Origin: Thiohalobacter sp.
GTDB taxonomy: Bacteria > Pseudomonadota > Gammaproteobacteria > Thiohalobacterales > Thiohalobacteraceae
Length of the DNA: 60,809 bases
NCBI RefSeq assembly: GCF_027000115.1
Contig: NZ_JALTON010000023.1
Coordinates: forward strand, 1-60,809
Direction: 5' to 3'
The number at the start of each line of letters is the position of its first letter. The stretch's first letter is position 1. Positions 45,268 to 53,542 of this stretch are shown here, piece by piece. The translations under genes were made by a program, and so were the position numbers. The notes beneath the pieces are model-generated. The model ran no database searches and had not been told where the DNA came from. It worked only from the letters and a program-made list of their open reading frames with translations.

Positions 45268-45296
45268 GGATGGGGACTGGCGTGCCGGCATTCAAG
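45268..45296 (-). promoter_or_regulatory. Sigma-32 heat-shock promoter of htpG
   Basis: On the minus strand CTTGAA (complement of 45291-45296), a 15-base spacer and CCCCATCC (complement of 45268-45275) match the RpoH consensus closely. The -35 box contains the ogt stop codon. The start would be about 7 bases downstream of the -10, giving a leader of roughly 35-40 bases. Confidence 0.8.
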
Positions 45297-45762
45297 CCCG
45301 GGTCCGCTCGTGCTCGAGCAGACGGCGCTTGAGGGCCGCCACCGGACCGTCGCGATGGCCGCCGAAGCCGCCGGCGCCGTCGGCGGCCACCACCCGGTGA
45401 CAGGGCACGAACAGCGGCAGCGGGTTGCGCCGGCAGGCCTGGCCCACGGCCCGCGGGGCACTGCCCAGCACGGCGGCCAGCTCGCCATAGGTCCGGGTCT
45501 GGCCCGGGGGTATGGCCAGCAGCGCCGCCCGCACCCGTGCCTGAAAGGCGGTCGGGGCCGCGGCCAGTTCGACCCCCTCTGGCTGCCGGGCCGACTCGAA
45601 ATAGGCCGCCAGCGCCTGTGTCACGGGATGTCCGGACGGCAGGTCGGGCCAGGGCGGTGGCCGGCCATGGAGAAAGTCCACCGCGGACAGCCGATCCCCG
45701 GCATCCAGCCCGATACCCAGCCAGCCGATGGGCGAGTCGATGCGATAGCGGCGCGCGGTCAC
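45292..45762 (-). CDS. ogt: Methylated-DNA-protein cysteine methyltransferase
   Basis: A 156-residue O6-alkylguanine-DNA alkyltransferase. The suicide-acceptor motif PCHRVV is present, preceded by the helix-turn-helix [24 protein letters not shown] region (arginine finger in the last helix). It repairs O6-methylguanine in one turnover. It lacks the AraC-like N-terminal domain of Ada. The GTG start overlaps the TGA of the TPR gene (GTGA), so the two are coupled. Its stop lies within the -35 box of the htpG promoter. Confidence 0.92.
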   Translation of the reverse strand: MTARRYRIDSPIGWLGIGLDAGDRLSAVDFLHGRPPPWPDLPSGHPVTQALAAYFESARQPEGVELAAAPTAFQARVRAALLAIPPGQTRTYGELAAVLGSAPRAVGQACRRNPLPLFVPCHRVVAADGAGGFGGHRDGPVAALKRRLLEHERTRA

Positions 45763-47636
45763 GGCGCCGCCTCCGTCGCTGCCAGCCGCGCCTGCTGCCG
45801 ATAGCGCTGCAGCTCCTGCATCAGCACCCGCCGGCGGCCCGGGTCGCGGGTCGCCCGCAGCAGGATCTCCAGCACCCCGGCGGCATCGCCGGGCAGACCG
45901 GCCTCGGCCAGTGCCCGGGCCGCATGGTAACGCGCGGTCTGCGACCAGGGATCCAGGGCATGGGGATCGAGGGCCATGGCCGACTCGAGATACAGCCGCG
46001 CCGCCTCGCGCGGATTCCCGAGCCGCTGCTCGGACTCGGCCATCCAGAACAAAAGCTCGCGCCGCCGCGTCGCCTCTGTCTCCCGCGCCAGCAGGCCCCG
46101 CAGCAGCGCCACGGCGGACGCGTCGGCGCGCAGCTGCTGGAGATCGAAGATCACCTGCACCAGCCGGTCACGCCGATCGGCATCATCCAGGGCTGCGGGT
46201 CCCTCGACCAGCCCACGCAGCAGGGTCACGCCGTCCTGCTGCCGTCCGCCGAGGATGAACACCCGCGCGCGGCGCAGCTGCCAGTCGACCAGGGCCGCAC
46301 CGGGCGGCGGCTCGGGAATGCGCGCGAGGCGCGACGCGGCCTCGCGCAACCGGCCGCGGGCAATGAGCCGGTCGACGATGCGATAGTCGACACTCGCCGG
46401 GACGGCACGGCCATGATCGAACCGGTCGCTCTCCAGGTACAGTGCCAGCAGCAGGTTGCCGGCGTTGGGATGGCCCTCCAGCGAGGCAGTCAGGTAATCG
46501 TGCGCCAGCGCCCGGCGGCGCGGCTCGCTGGCGGTCTCGGCCAGCACGGCGAAGAAGGCACGGGCCCGTACGGGATGGCGGTCCAGTGCTTCGGTGGCAG
46601 CGAAATACCACCGGTCGTCCTCGCCCATCAGCAACTGCTGGCTGTTGCCCAGCCTCCGCCCCAGATCCAGCCACGCCTGCCACAGCCGGTCGCCATCCAC
46701 CCGGGCGAAGGGCGAGCGCCGCGCCCGGGGCACCAGGGCGCGTTCCATGGCATCGACCAGGGCCTCGTCCGGCTCGCCCGCGTGCGCCTGAACCAGGATG
46801 TCCCAGTACAAGGAGACCATTGCCGGATCGGCCTTGTCATGTATCGCCAGCCTGCGGGCACTGCGGGCAACCTCCCTCGCGGGCAGGCGGCCGCTGCGCA
46901 GACCGGCGAGCAGCCGCAACGCGGCCGATTCGCTGTCCGTGGCCTCGCCAATCAGTTCGAAGGCCTCGGCGGCACCGTCGGCGCGCAGCAACACCTCTGC
47001 GGCCAGCCGCCGGCTGTCGGCGCCGCCGTCTCCGTAGTCCTGGTGATAGCGCTGCAGTGCCATACGCGCATCCCTGACCTCGCCCAGATCGAGATAGAGC
47101 CGTATCAGCAGCGCCCGCCAGCGCTGGCGGGCCAGCGCATCCGCAGCCCCGGCTGGCGCCTGCCACAGCAGCCGCCGCAGCGCATCCACCGCCTCGTCCC
47201 TGCGCCCCAGCGCACGCAGGGCCAGTACCCGCTGTTCCTGCAGCCAGACCCGGAAGGCCTCGGGCACGCCATCCGGTGCACCGTCAATGCGCTCGAGCAG
47301 CGCCTGCCAGCGCCGCGCCTCCGTCAGCAGCCGGATACGCCGGCGTTCCCAGCGCAGCCAGTCGACCGGGTTGTCGGCAAACGCGGGTTGCCGGGCATCG
47401 GTCAGCGCCAGCGCCAGCCCGTTGGCACCGGCCTGGGCCAGGCGCTCGACCTCGACCAGCGCCGCCGCCACGGCATCCGCCGCTGCGGGCGCGCCGTGGC
47501 TCACCTGCACGCCGGCCTCTTCGGCCCCGTCGACGACGGGCGAAAGCAGCAGCACCGCCGGCAGCAGCAGGCCAAAAAAAACGCCATGCCGGGCGGCATG
47601 GCGCTTGACGATCGAGACCGGCGAAGCGGCGGACAC
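45759..47636 (-). CDS. Exported TPR-rich protein of unknown function
   Basis: A 625-residue protein with a basic N-terminus and hydrophobic segment (GVFFGLLLPAVLLLSPVVDG) likely to be a signal peptide or anchor. The rest is alpha-helical, with many 34-residue TPR-like units (WQALLERIDGAPDG, NPREAARLYLESAMALDPH, LPGDAAGVLEILLRATRDP). No catalytic motif is seen. It starts 23 bases after rplS and is coupled to ogt, an unusual place for an envelope scaffold. I cannot name a specific family. Confidence 0.75.
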   Translation of the reverse strand: MSAASPVSIVKRHAARHGVFFGLLLPAVLLLSPVVDGAEEAGVQVSHGAPAAADAVAAALVEVERLAQAGANGLALALTDARQPAFADNPVDWLRWERRRIRLLTEARRWQALLERIDGAPDGVPEAFRVWLQEQRVLALRALGRRDEAVDALRRLLWQAPAGAADALARQRWRALLIRLYLDLGEVRDARMALQRYHQDYGDGGADSRRLAAEVLLRADGAAEAFELIGEATDSESAALRLLAGLRSGRLPAREVARSARRLAIHDKADPAMVSLYWDILVQAHAGEPDEALVDAMERALVPRARRSPFARVDGDRLWQAWLDLGRRLGNSQQLLMGEDDRWYFAATEALDRHPVRARAFFAVLAETASEPRRRALAHDYLTASLEGHPNAGNLLLALYLESDRFDHGRAVPASVDYRIVDRLIARGRLREAASRLARIPEPPPGAALVDWQLRRARVFILGGRQQDGVTLLRGLVEGPAALDDADRRDRLVQVIFDLQQLRADASAVALLRGLLARETEATRRRELLFWMAESEQRLGNPREAARLYLESAMALDPHALDPWSQTARYHAARALAEAGLPGDAAGVLEILLRATRDPGRRRVLMQELQRYRQQARLAATEAAP

Positions 47637-47659
47637 GGAGTCGGGCGCCTCGCGGGATG

Positions 47660-48004
47660 TCAGATCTTTTCCTTGATGCGTGCAGACTTGCCGGAACGCT
47701 CACGCAGGTAGTAGAGCTTGGCCCGGCGCACGTCGCCGCGACGCTTGACCTTGATGCTCTCGATCTGGGGGCTGTAGGTCTGGAACACGCGCTCCACGCC
47801 CTCGCCATGCGAGACCTTGCGCACCGTGAAGGCGGAGTTCAGACCGCGGTTGCGGCGCGCAATGACCACACCCTCGAAGGCCTGGGTACGCTCGCGGTTC
47901 CCTTCCTTCACCTTGACGTTGACCACCACGGTGTCACCCGGACCGAAGTCGGGAACCTCGCGGTTCATCTGTTCCTTCTCGATTTCCTGAATGATGTTGC
48001 TCAT
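47660..48004 (-). CDS. rplS: 50S ribosomal protein L19
   Basis: A 114-residue L19 with the conserved [20 protein letters not shown] and [13 protein letters not shown] segments and a basic C-terminus. It sits at the 30S-50S interface. It closes the canonical rpsP-rimM-trmD-rplS order and follows trmD by 16 bases. Confidence 0.98.
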   Translation of the reverse strand: MSNIIQEIEKEQMNREVPDFGPGDTVVVNVKVKEGNRERTQAFEGVVIARRNRGLNSAFTVRKVSHGEGVERVFQTYSPQIESIKVKRRGDVRRAKLYYLRERSGKSARIKEKI

Positions 48005-48020
48005 GATCTTGCGCCTCAGT

Positions 48021-48782
48021 TCAATCCGGTGATTCCGAATCCAGTTGTAAATCCCGTTCCCGCCGATACTCGTCCAGCAGTTCCGCCTCTTCCGCCGTCA
48101 GCGTCCGTCCGGCCAGCAGATCCGGCCGCCGCTCCCAGGTCCGGCCCAGCGCCTGCTTCAGCCGCCAGCGCCGGATGGCCTCGTGGTTGCCGCCCAGCAG
48201 CACCTGGGGCACCGCCCGGCCCTCGAACACCTCGGGCCGGGTGTAGTGCGGGCAATCCAGCAGGCCGTCCATGAAGGAGTCCTGCTCGGCCGAGTCCGCA
48301 TCGCCCAGCACCCCGGGCAGCAGTCTCGCCACCACGTCGACCACCACCATGGCCGCCAGTTCGCCGCCGCTGAGCACGTAGTCGCCGATCGAGAGTTCCT
48401 CGTCGACGGCCAGATCGACGAAGCGCTCGTCGATGCCCTCGTAGCGGCCGGCCACCAGGATCAGTCCCGGCTCGGCCGCCAGCTCCCGGGCCACCGCCTG
48501 GTCCAGGCGTCGTCCCTGCGGCGAGAGCTGGATCACCCGCCCGCTCGCGCCGGCGGCGCGGGCCGCGGCCAGGCTGTCCAGCAGCGGCTGGCACTGCATC
48601 ACCATGCCGGGGCCGCCGCCGTAGGGCCGGTCGTCCACCGTGCGGTGGCGGTCCCGCGCCTGGTCGCGCGGGTTCCAGGTGTGCAGTTCCAGCAACCCGC
48701 GCTCGATCGCGCGCCCGGTCACGCCATGGGCGCCGACCTGGGCGACCAGTTCGGGAAACAGGGTGAGGACGTCGATTCTCAT
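48021..48782 (-). CDS. trmD: tRNA (guanine37-N1)-methyltransferase TrmD
   Basis: A 253-residue SPOUT methyltransferase with [13 protein letters not shown], the knot region [26 protein letters not shown] and [15 protein letters not shown]. It methylates G37 of tRNAs reading CNN and CGG-type codons to prevent frameshifting. The ATG of [11 protein letters not shown] is supported by the family N-terminus and a GGAAGG upstream. It is third in the ribosomal operon. Confidence 0.98.
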   Translation of the reverse strand: MRIDVLTLFPELVAQVGAHGVTGRAIERGLLELHTWNPRDQARDRHRTVDDRPYGGGPGMVMQCQPLLDSLAAARAAGASGRVIQLSPQGRRLDQAVARELAAEPGLILVAGRYEGIDERFVDLAVDEELSIGDYVLSGGELAAMVVVDVVARLLPGVLGDADSAEQDSFMDGLLDCPHYTRPEVFEGRAVPQVLLGGNHEAIRRWRLKQALGRTWERRPDLLAGRTLTAEEAELLDEYRRERDLQLDSESPD

Positions 48783-48828
48783 GTCCGCTGCCCTGCCTTC
48801 CCTGCCGCCGCCCCGCGCGCCGGCCGTT

Positions 48829-49371
48829 TCAGAATTCCGGATCCCAGTCCACCCGGATGCGCCCCGCATCCGTGTCCACGTCCTTCACCACCTGGCCGGT
48901 CACGAAGGGTATCAGTCGCCGCCGATCGCCCTTCACCACCATCACGTCGTTGGCCCCGGTGGCGAACAGGTGGTCCACCAGGCCCAGGGACTGGCCCTGT
49001 TCGGTGACCACCTCCATGCCCTCGAGGTCGGTCCAGTACCAGCTGCCGGCCTCCAGTGGCGGCAGCTGCGAGCGCCGTACCGCGATCTCGCGCCCGATCA
49101 GGGCCTGGGCGGCATCGCGATCATCGCAACCGGCGAGGCGCGCTATCACGCCCTTGCCGTGCCGCCTGCCTTCCAGTACCCGCATCGGCCCCCAGCCCGA
49201 GGGACCCGCCACCAGCCAGTCGCGGTAGCGGACGATGTTCTCGCGCGGCTCGGTGTGCGAGAACACCTTGACCCAGCCACGCACGCCGAACACGCCGTTG
49301 ATCTGCCCCAGGACCACCAGCGGATCCTGCGACCTTTCACTGCTGGACACCGGCGTCGTCGCGGGCGTCAC
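48829..49371 (-). CDS. rimM: Ribosome maturation factor RimM
   Basis: About 180 residues: N-terminal RimM domain ([18 protein letters not shown]) and C-terminal PRC-barrel ([22 protein letters not shown]). It assists 16S rRNA head-domain maturation through contacts with S19. I chose the GTG at 49371, eight bases after the rpsP stop, because it is the only plausible initiator before the conserved region; no clear Shine-Dalgarno supports it, so coupling to rpsP is likely. Confidence 0.93.
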   Translation of the reverse strand: MTPATTPVSSSERSQDPLVVLGQINGVFGVRGWVKVFSHTEPRENIVRYRDWLVAGPSGWGPMRVLEGRRHGKGVIARLAGCDDRDAAQALIGREIAVRRSQLPPLEAGSWYWTDLEGMEVVTEQGQSLGLVDHLFATGANDVMVVKGDRRRLIPFVTGQVVKDVDTDAGRIRVDWDPEF

Positions 49372-49378
49372 GTCGCGA

Positions 49379-49630
49379 TCAGGCCGACTGCGCAGCGTCC
49401 TGCTTGATGAGCGCGGCAACGCGATCGGACAGCTTGGCGCCATGACCCTGCCAGTAGGCAACGCGCTCGCGGTTCACGCGCAGGCGTTCCTCTTCGCCAC
49501 CGGCGACGGGGTTGAAGAAGCCGAGACGCTCGATGTAACGGCCGTCACGACGGTTGCGGCTGTCGGTGACGACAATGTGGTAGAAGGGCCGCTTCTTAGC
49601 GCCACCACGTGCCAGGCGGATGGTAACCAT
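49379..49630 (-). CDS. rpsP: 30S ribosomal protein S16
   Basis: An 83-residue S16 ([20 protein letters not shown], then [18 protein letters not shown]). It is required for 30S assembly. AGGAC lies five bases before the ATG. A sigma-70-type promoter and an attenuator-like hairpin are visible in the leader, so the rpsP-rimM-trmD-rplS operon has its own start downstream of ffh. Confidence 0.98.
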   Translation of the reverse strand: MVTIRLARGGAKKRPFYHIVVTDSRNRRDGRYIERLGFFNPVAGGEEERLRVNRERVAYWQGHGAKLSDRVAALIKQDAAQSA

Positions 49631-49674
49631 TTTCGTCCTGTACCTCGGAAAATTGCGTGTTCGTTGCCCAGTCG

Positions 49675-49698
49675 AAAAGCCGCCCGGCGAGGGGCGGC
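49675..49698 (-). terminator. Attenuator-like hairpin in the rpsP leader
   Basis: On the minus strand GCCGCCC (complement of 49692-49698), six-base loop, GGGCGGC (complement of 49679-49685), then four T (complement of 49675-49678). It lies between the promoter and the rpsP start. Confidence 0.5.
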
Positions 49699-49713
49699 CA
49701 TGGGAAAGGGGGC

Positions 49714-49741
49714 ATTGTACGGAAATCGCGGGAAAAGTGAA
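49714..49741 (-). promoter_or_regulatory. Sigma-70-type promoter of the rpsP operon
   Basis: TTCACT (-35, complement of 49736-49741), 16-base spacer and TACAAT (-10, complement of 49714-49719) on the minus strand. The expected start near 49707 gives a leader of about 77 bases. Confidence 0.55.
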
Positions 49742-50031
49742 GCGTCCCGCACGCTTGCGGGCGATGCCCCGGGGACGCAAGGGACGGGCCGCGGGTTAGG
49801 GAAATCCGACAAGGCCCGGCAATCCTGTCGGCGATTCTTACATTCCCGCAAAAACCCTGAACACTGTGGCAGACATTCATTAAAACAACGAGTTGAAGCC
49901 CCACCGGGGCGCTCGACGATCCTGACGGCAGGGTCCATCTCGTCGGGATTCATTACAGTTCTGTGGCCCACGTTCGGCGTCCATCATCCGACCTGTCAGC
50001 AACCCACTGATCAACAAGGGATTCGAAAAAC

Positions 50032-50047
50032 TGGCACGCCCCTTGCT
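50032..50047 (+). promoter_or_regulatory. Sigma-54 promoter of a candidate small RNA
   Basis: TGGCAC (50032-50037), GCCCC, TTGCT (50043-50047) is a full match to the -24/-12 consensus with correct spacing. Predicted transcription start is near 50058. Confidence 0.72.
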
Positions 50048-50057
50048 CCACCCTGTC

Positions 50058-50231
50058 GCAACGCACCGCGGCGGTGCCGACAAGAATAGCGCGTTGGAGG
50101 AGTCACCCGGCAACATCGAATAACAACCAAAGGGTCGAGCTGGCCGGATGCCGACAACAACAGCAACAGGCAATGTCCAGCATCTGAAATTGAACGGCGG
50201 TTCCGGTGGAGGAGTCCGCCGTTTTTGTTTT
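50058..50231 (+). ncRNA. Candidate sigma-54-dependent small RNA with GGA loops and A-rich motifs
   Basis: About 174 nt between the sigma-54 promoter and an intrinsic terminator. Visible structure: hairpin GCACC/GGTGC (50063-50077); GTTG (50093-50096) with CAAC (50111-50114) exposing GGAGGA; a GGC-CGGAT-GCC stem-loop (about 50142-50152); and the terminator hairpin whose loop also exposes GGAGGA. A-rich tracts AATAACAACCAAAG (50119-50132) and ACAACAACAGCAACA (about 50154-50168) resemble Hfq-binding ARN/Crc CA motifs. The design recalls either CsrA/RsmA-titrating RNAs or sigma-54-dependent CrcZ-type RNAs. No ORF with a ribosome-binding site is present. Expression is inferred, not shown. Confidence 0.6.
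50193..50231 (+). terminator. Intrinsic terminator of the candidate small RNA
   Basis: AACGGCGG (50193-50200) pairs with CCGCCGTT (50216-50223); 15-base loop; tail TTTTTGTTTT (50222-50231). The stem also lies 36 bases beyond the ffh stop on the opposite strand and may serve both transcripts. Confidence 0.8.
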
Positions 50232-50259
50232 CAGGGAGTCGTCCGGCCCACGGGCCAGT

Positions 50260-51618
50260 TCAGAACGGCAGGCCGGTGGGCATCCGCCCCTTCAGGCCCT
50301 TGAGCATCTTGCCCATCCCGCCCTTGGAGAACTTCTTCATCATCTTCTGCATCTGGGTGAACTGCTTGAGCATGCGGTTCACCTCTTGCACCTGGGTGCC
50401 GGAACCCTGGGCGATACGGCGCTTGCGCGAGCCCTTGATGATCTCGGGCCGCCGGCGCTCCTCTGGGGTCATGGAGTTGATGATGGCCACCATGCGCACC
50501 AGCTCGCGATCATTGACCTGACTCTTGACGTCCTTCGGCAGCTCGGCCATGCCGGGCAGCTTGTCCATCATGGCCGACAGGCCGCCCATGCCCATCATCT
50601 GCTGGAGCTGATCGCGGAAGTCCTCCAGATCGAAGCGCTTGCCCTTCTTGAGCTTGGTGGCGAGCTTCTGCGCCTTTTCCTTGTCGACCTTGCGTTCGGC
50701 CTCCTCGACCAGCGTGAGCACATCGCCCATACCGAGGATACGCGAGGCCAGGCGGTCGGGATGAAAAGGCTCCAGCGCCGCGGTCTTCTCGCCGACGCCG
50801 AGAAACTTGATCGGCTTGCCGGTGATGGCACGAATCGACAAGGCCGCGCCACCACGGGCATCGCCATCGATCTTGGTCAGCACCACGCCGGTCAGCGGCA
50901 GGGCGTCGTTGAAGGCCCGGGCGGTATTGGCGGCATCCTGGCCGGTCATGCTGTCGACCACGAACAGGGTCTCGACGGGCTCGACCGCGGCATGCAGGCG
51001 CCGGATCTCGTCCATCATCTCATCGTCGATGTGCAGGCGACCGGCGGTATCCACGATGAGGACGTCGAAGCCACCCTTGCGCGCCGCCGCGCGCGCGGCC
51101 TCGGCGATGGCCACCGGATCCTGGTCCGCGGTCGAGGGAAACCACGCCACGCCCACCTCGCCGGCCAGCGTCTTCAGCTGCTCGATGGCTGCGGGACGAT
51201 AGACGTCGGCACTGACCACCATGACCTTCTTGCCCCGCGATTCCTTCAGCCAGCGGGCCAGCTTGGCGGTGGTGGTGGTCTTGCCCGAACCCTGCAGGCC
51301 GGCCATCAGCACTACCGCCGGCGGGGCGGCGCGCAGGTCGAGATCCTCGTTCGCGGCGCCCATGGTGGCGACCAGCTCGTCGTGGACCACCTTGACCAGG
51401 GCCTGTCCCGGGGTGAGGCTCTTCAGCACCTCCTGGCCGACGGCCCGGCTGCGCACCCGGTCGATGAAGTCACGCACCACGGGCAGGGCGACATCGGCCT
51501 CCAGCAGCGCCATGCGCACCTCGCGCAAGGCGTCCTGGATGTTGTCCTCGGTCAGGCGGGCCTGGCCGCGCAGGCGCCGCACCGTACTGGTGAGGCGTTC
51601 ACTGAGATTCTCGAACAT
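50260..51618 (-). CDS. ffh: Signal recognition particle protein Ffh
   Basis: A 452-residue Ffh. N domain, then G domain with GLQGSGKTTTTAKLA (G1), DTAGRLHID (G3), TKIDGDARGGAAL (G4 region) and LGVGEKTAALEPF. A methionine-rich M domain carries the RNA-binding SRKRRIAQGSGT motif. It binds 4.5S RNA and signal sequences of nascent membrane proteins; the 4.5S gene is not in the window. Order ffh then rpsP operon matches E. coli. Confidence 0.98.
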   Translation of the reverse strand: MFENLSERLTSTVRRLRGQARLTEDNIQDALREVRMALLEADVALPVVRDFIDRVRSRAVGQEVLKSLTPGQALVKVVHDELVATMGAANEDLDLRAAPPAVVLMAGLQGSGKTTTTAKLARWLKESRGKKVMVVSADVYRPAAIEQLKTLAGEVGVAWFPSTADQDPVAIAEAARAAARKGGFDVLIVDTAGRLHIDDEMMDEIRRLHAAVEPVETLFVVDSMTGQDAANTARAFNDALPLTGVVLTKIDGDARGGAALSIRAITGKPIKFLGVGEKTAALEPFHPDRLASRILGMGDVLTLVEEAERKVDKEKAQKLATKLKKGKRFDLEDFRDQLQQMMGMGGLSAMMDKLPGMAELPKDVKSQVNDRELVRMVAIINSMTPEERRRPEIIKGSRKRRIAQGSGTQVQEVNRMLKQFTQMQKMMKKFSKGGMGKMLKGLKGRMPTGLPF

Positions 51619-51670
51619 GCGTATTGCCTGTATGCAGCGGACGGCTGCCCGCCCCGCGGGCCGGCAGCGT

Positions 51671-51700
51671 ACTCGGGGGACCGAGTATAAATCGATTATA
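51671..51700 (-). promoter_or_regulatory. -10-rich promoter candidate for ffh with adjacent dyad
   Basis: TATAAT (complement of 51695-51700) and TATACT (complement of 51684-51689) occur on the minus strand; the first overlaps the stop codon of the MBL gene. A dyad ACTCGG/CCGAGT spans 51671-51686. No good -35 is visible. Confidence 0.35.
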
Positions 51701-52460
51701 ACTGGATGACGTCGCCGCCGGACAGGCGATGCAGGGAGCGGTCGGGCACCCGGGCCCGGATCTCGGCGAAGATCCGGTCTTCGGCACCGGGCTTGAGGTG
51801 GGTCACGTAGATCTCCGGCCGGTGCCGCAGCTTTTCGAGATCGGCCGCCAGCATGCTGGGGCAGTAGTGGTGGGCCTTGCGGCTCAGTTCCAGGTCCTGG
51901 TCGCCGAAGGCACATTCGACCACCAGCACGTCCAGCCGGTCGGCCGCGTTGAGTGCCTCCCACAGGCTGTCGTTGGTCATGGTATCGCCGGAAAAGGCGA
52001 CGGCATGCCCATTGGCGGCGATCCGGTAGCCGACCCCGGGCACCACATGGTTGACCGGAATCATCTCGATGCGCCGGCCGTCGAGTTCCACCGCACGGCC
52101 GGGTTGCATTTCCTCGAACCGGATCACCGGGCGCTCGGCCAGCGGCAGCACGCTGAAGTCGGGCCAGATCACCCAGTTGAAAATGTGTTCGCGCAGTGCG
52201 GCCAGCGTCTCCGCCGAGGCATGCACCACGACGGGCTCGGCCAGGTCGCTGAACACCGAGTCGATCATCAGCGGCAGGCCGGCGACGTGGTCGAGATGGG
52301 AATGGGTGAGAAAGATGTGGCGAACGCCGCGCATCTGCTCCAGCGACAGGGCGGACAGGCCGGTGCCGGCGTCGATCAGTATGTCATCGTCGACCTGGAA
52401 ACAGGTCGTGTCCAGCGGGCTTCCGATGCCCCCGCTACAGCCCAAGGTCCTTATGCGCAT
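51696..52460 (-). CDS. Metallo-beta-lactamase-fold hydrolase, class II cyclic-nucleotide phosphodiesterase-like
   Basis: A 254-residue MBL-fold enzyme. The metal motif THSHLDHVAGLPLMIDSV fits the class II phosphodiesterase pattern (HxHLDH followed by G and Ser). Later metal ligands are plausible in NHVVPGVGY, FSGDTM and the YVTHLKPG segment. It may hydrolyse cAMP or another cyclic nucleotide; substrate assignment is inference. The ATG of MRIRTLGCSGG fits the family N-terminus. It is divergent from ccsA/ypjD, 215 bases between starts. Confidence 0.82.
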   Translation of the reverse strand: MRIRTLGCSGGIGSPLDTTCFQVDDDILIDAGTGLSALSLEQMRGVRHIFLTHSHLDHVAGLPLMIDSVFSDLAEPVVVHASAETLAALREHIFNWVIWPDFSVLPLAERPVIRFEEMQPGRAVELDGRRIEMIPVNHVVPGVGYRIAANGHAVAFSGDTMTNDSLWEALNAADRLDVLVVECAFGDQDLELSRKAHHYCPSMLAADLEKLRHRPEIYVTHLKPGAEDRIFAEIRARVPDRSLHRLSGGDVIQL

Positions 52461-52606
52461 CAGTCCGGTTTCCCTGCCCCGTTCACGCTCGATGGTCACG
52501 TTTCGCTTTCGATCCTGCCAGCGCGCTCCGCTGTACCCAGCCGATCCCGTCACACTTTCGCCAGCCCGGCACTTTCGCCGAGTGACTGTTTTCCCGCAAG
52601 ATTGCC

Positions 52607-52639
52607 GTTCCCCGAGCATGTGGGTATGCTCCCGGGAAC
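52607..52639. promoter_or_regulatory. Hairpin in the leader of the CcsA/YpjD gene
   Basis: GTTCCCC-GAGCAT and ATGCTC-CCGGGAAC flank a GTGGGT loop, giving a 12-bp stem with one bulge, 37 bases upstream of the plus-strand ATG. No T-tract follows. Role unknown. Confidence 0.4.
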
Positions 52640-52675
52640 GTCGCCACGGGCACGCCTGCCCCTTTCGCTCAGAGC

Positions 52676-53494
52676 ATGCATACGCACTTCATCGGCATCC
52701 TGTCCCTGCTTCTTTACCTGACCGCCGGCGCGCTGCTGGCGGCCCGCATGTCCCGGCGCGGGGAGGCCGGCCGGCTGCCCCTGCGCGGGCTGGCACTGGC
52801 GAGCGGATTTGCGGCCGCGGCCCTCCATGCCTGGATCCTCTACCCCCGGATGGTCACGCCCGAGGGGCTGGACCTGGCCTTTTTCAACGCGGTGTCGCTG
52901 ATCGGCGTCATCACCGCCCTGATTCTGCTGCTCGCGGCACTGCAGCGACCGCTGGAAAACCTGGGCGTGGCGGTATTCCCCTTTGCCGGCCTGACGCTGG
53001 CGCTGATGTACGCCTATGCCGGCGCCTCCCATCTGCGCACCCCCGGCAACTGGCAGCTGGACCTGCACATCCTCATGTCCATCCTGGCCTACAGCGTCCT
53101 CGCCATCGCCGCTGTGCAGGCGGTGCTGCTGGCGGTACAGGACCACCAGCTCCATGCCCGCCGTCCCGGCGGCCTGGTCCGGGCCCTGCCCCCGCTGGCG
53201 GTGATGGAAAGCCTGCTGTTCCAGCTCATCGGCATCGGCTTCGTGCTGCTCAGTATCGCGCTGCTCACCGGCGTCTTCTTCCTCGAGGACATCTTCGCCC
53301 AGCACCTGGTGCACAAGACCATTCTCTCCTTCCTGGCCTGGTTCGTGTTCGCGGTGCTGCTGTGGGGCCGCTGGCGCTTCGGCTGGCGCGGCCGCAAGGC
53401 CATTCGCTGGACGCTGACCGGCTACCTGTTTCTCATGCTCGCCTATCTGGGTACCAAGCTGGTACTCGAGCTGGTCCTGCGCACGGCCGCATGA
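52676..53494 (+). CDS. CcsA/YpjD-like cytochrome c assembly membrane protein
   Basis: A 272-residue integral membrane protein with about eight hydrophobic segments. It resembles the CcsA/CcmC-related YpjD family, usually encoded beside ffh and a CorB-like gene in gammaproteobacteria. Conserved polar features include LHAWILYPR, WQLDLHILMSILAYS and LVHKTILSFLAW, with His residues that could bind haem. The true WWD motif is not evident. Function in cytochrome c maturation or as an inner-membrane protein is unproven. The CorB-like gene follows after 48 bases. Confidence 0.85.
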   Translation: MHTHFIGILSLLLYLTAGALLAARMSRRGEAGRLPLRGLALASGFAAAALHAWILYPRMVTPEGLDLAFFNAVSLIGVITALILLLAALQRPLENLGVAVFPFAGLTLALMYAYAGASHLRTPGNWQLDLHILMSILAYSVLAIAAVQAVLLAVQDHQLHARRPGGLVRALPPLAVMESLLFQLIGIGFVLLSIALLTGVFFLEDIFAQHLVHKTILSFLAWFVFAVLLWGRWRFGWRGRKAIRWTLTGYLFLMLAYLGTKLVLELVLRTAA

Positions 53495-53542
53495 CCGTCG
53501 CCCCTGCAATGCCGCTGCCCTGAACACCCGACGGAGCCGATC

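Larger units (their letters stand above)
49631..50259. other. 629-base gap between rpsP and ffh
   Basis: This gap holds the rpsP promoter and leader on the minus strand (49631-49741) and a candidate sigma-54-driven small RNA on the plus strand (50032-50231). Between them, 49898-49910 (GCCCC-acc-GGGGC) and the CGACGA/TCGTCG pair at 49914-49945 are dyads that could serve as upstream activator sites. No credible protein-coding frame was found. Confidence 0.6.

Noticed and set aside
50074-50187. GTG-started frame rich in Gln/Asn inside the candidate small RNA
   Set aside because: No ribosome-binding site precedes it, and the composition follows the A-rich repeat tracts.
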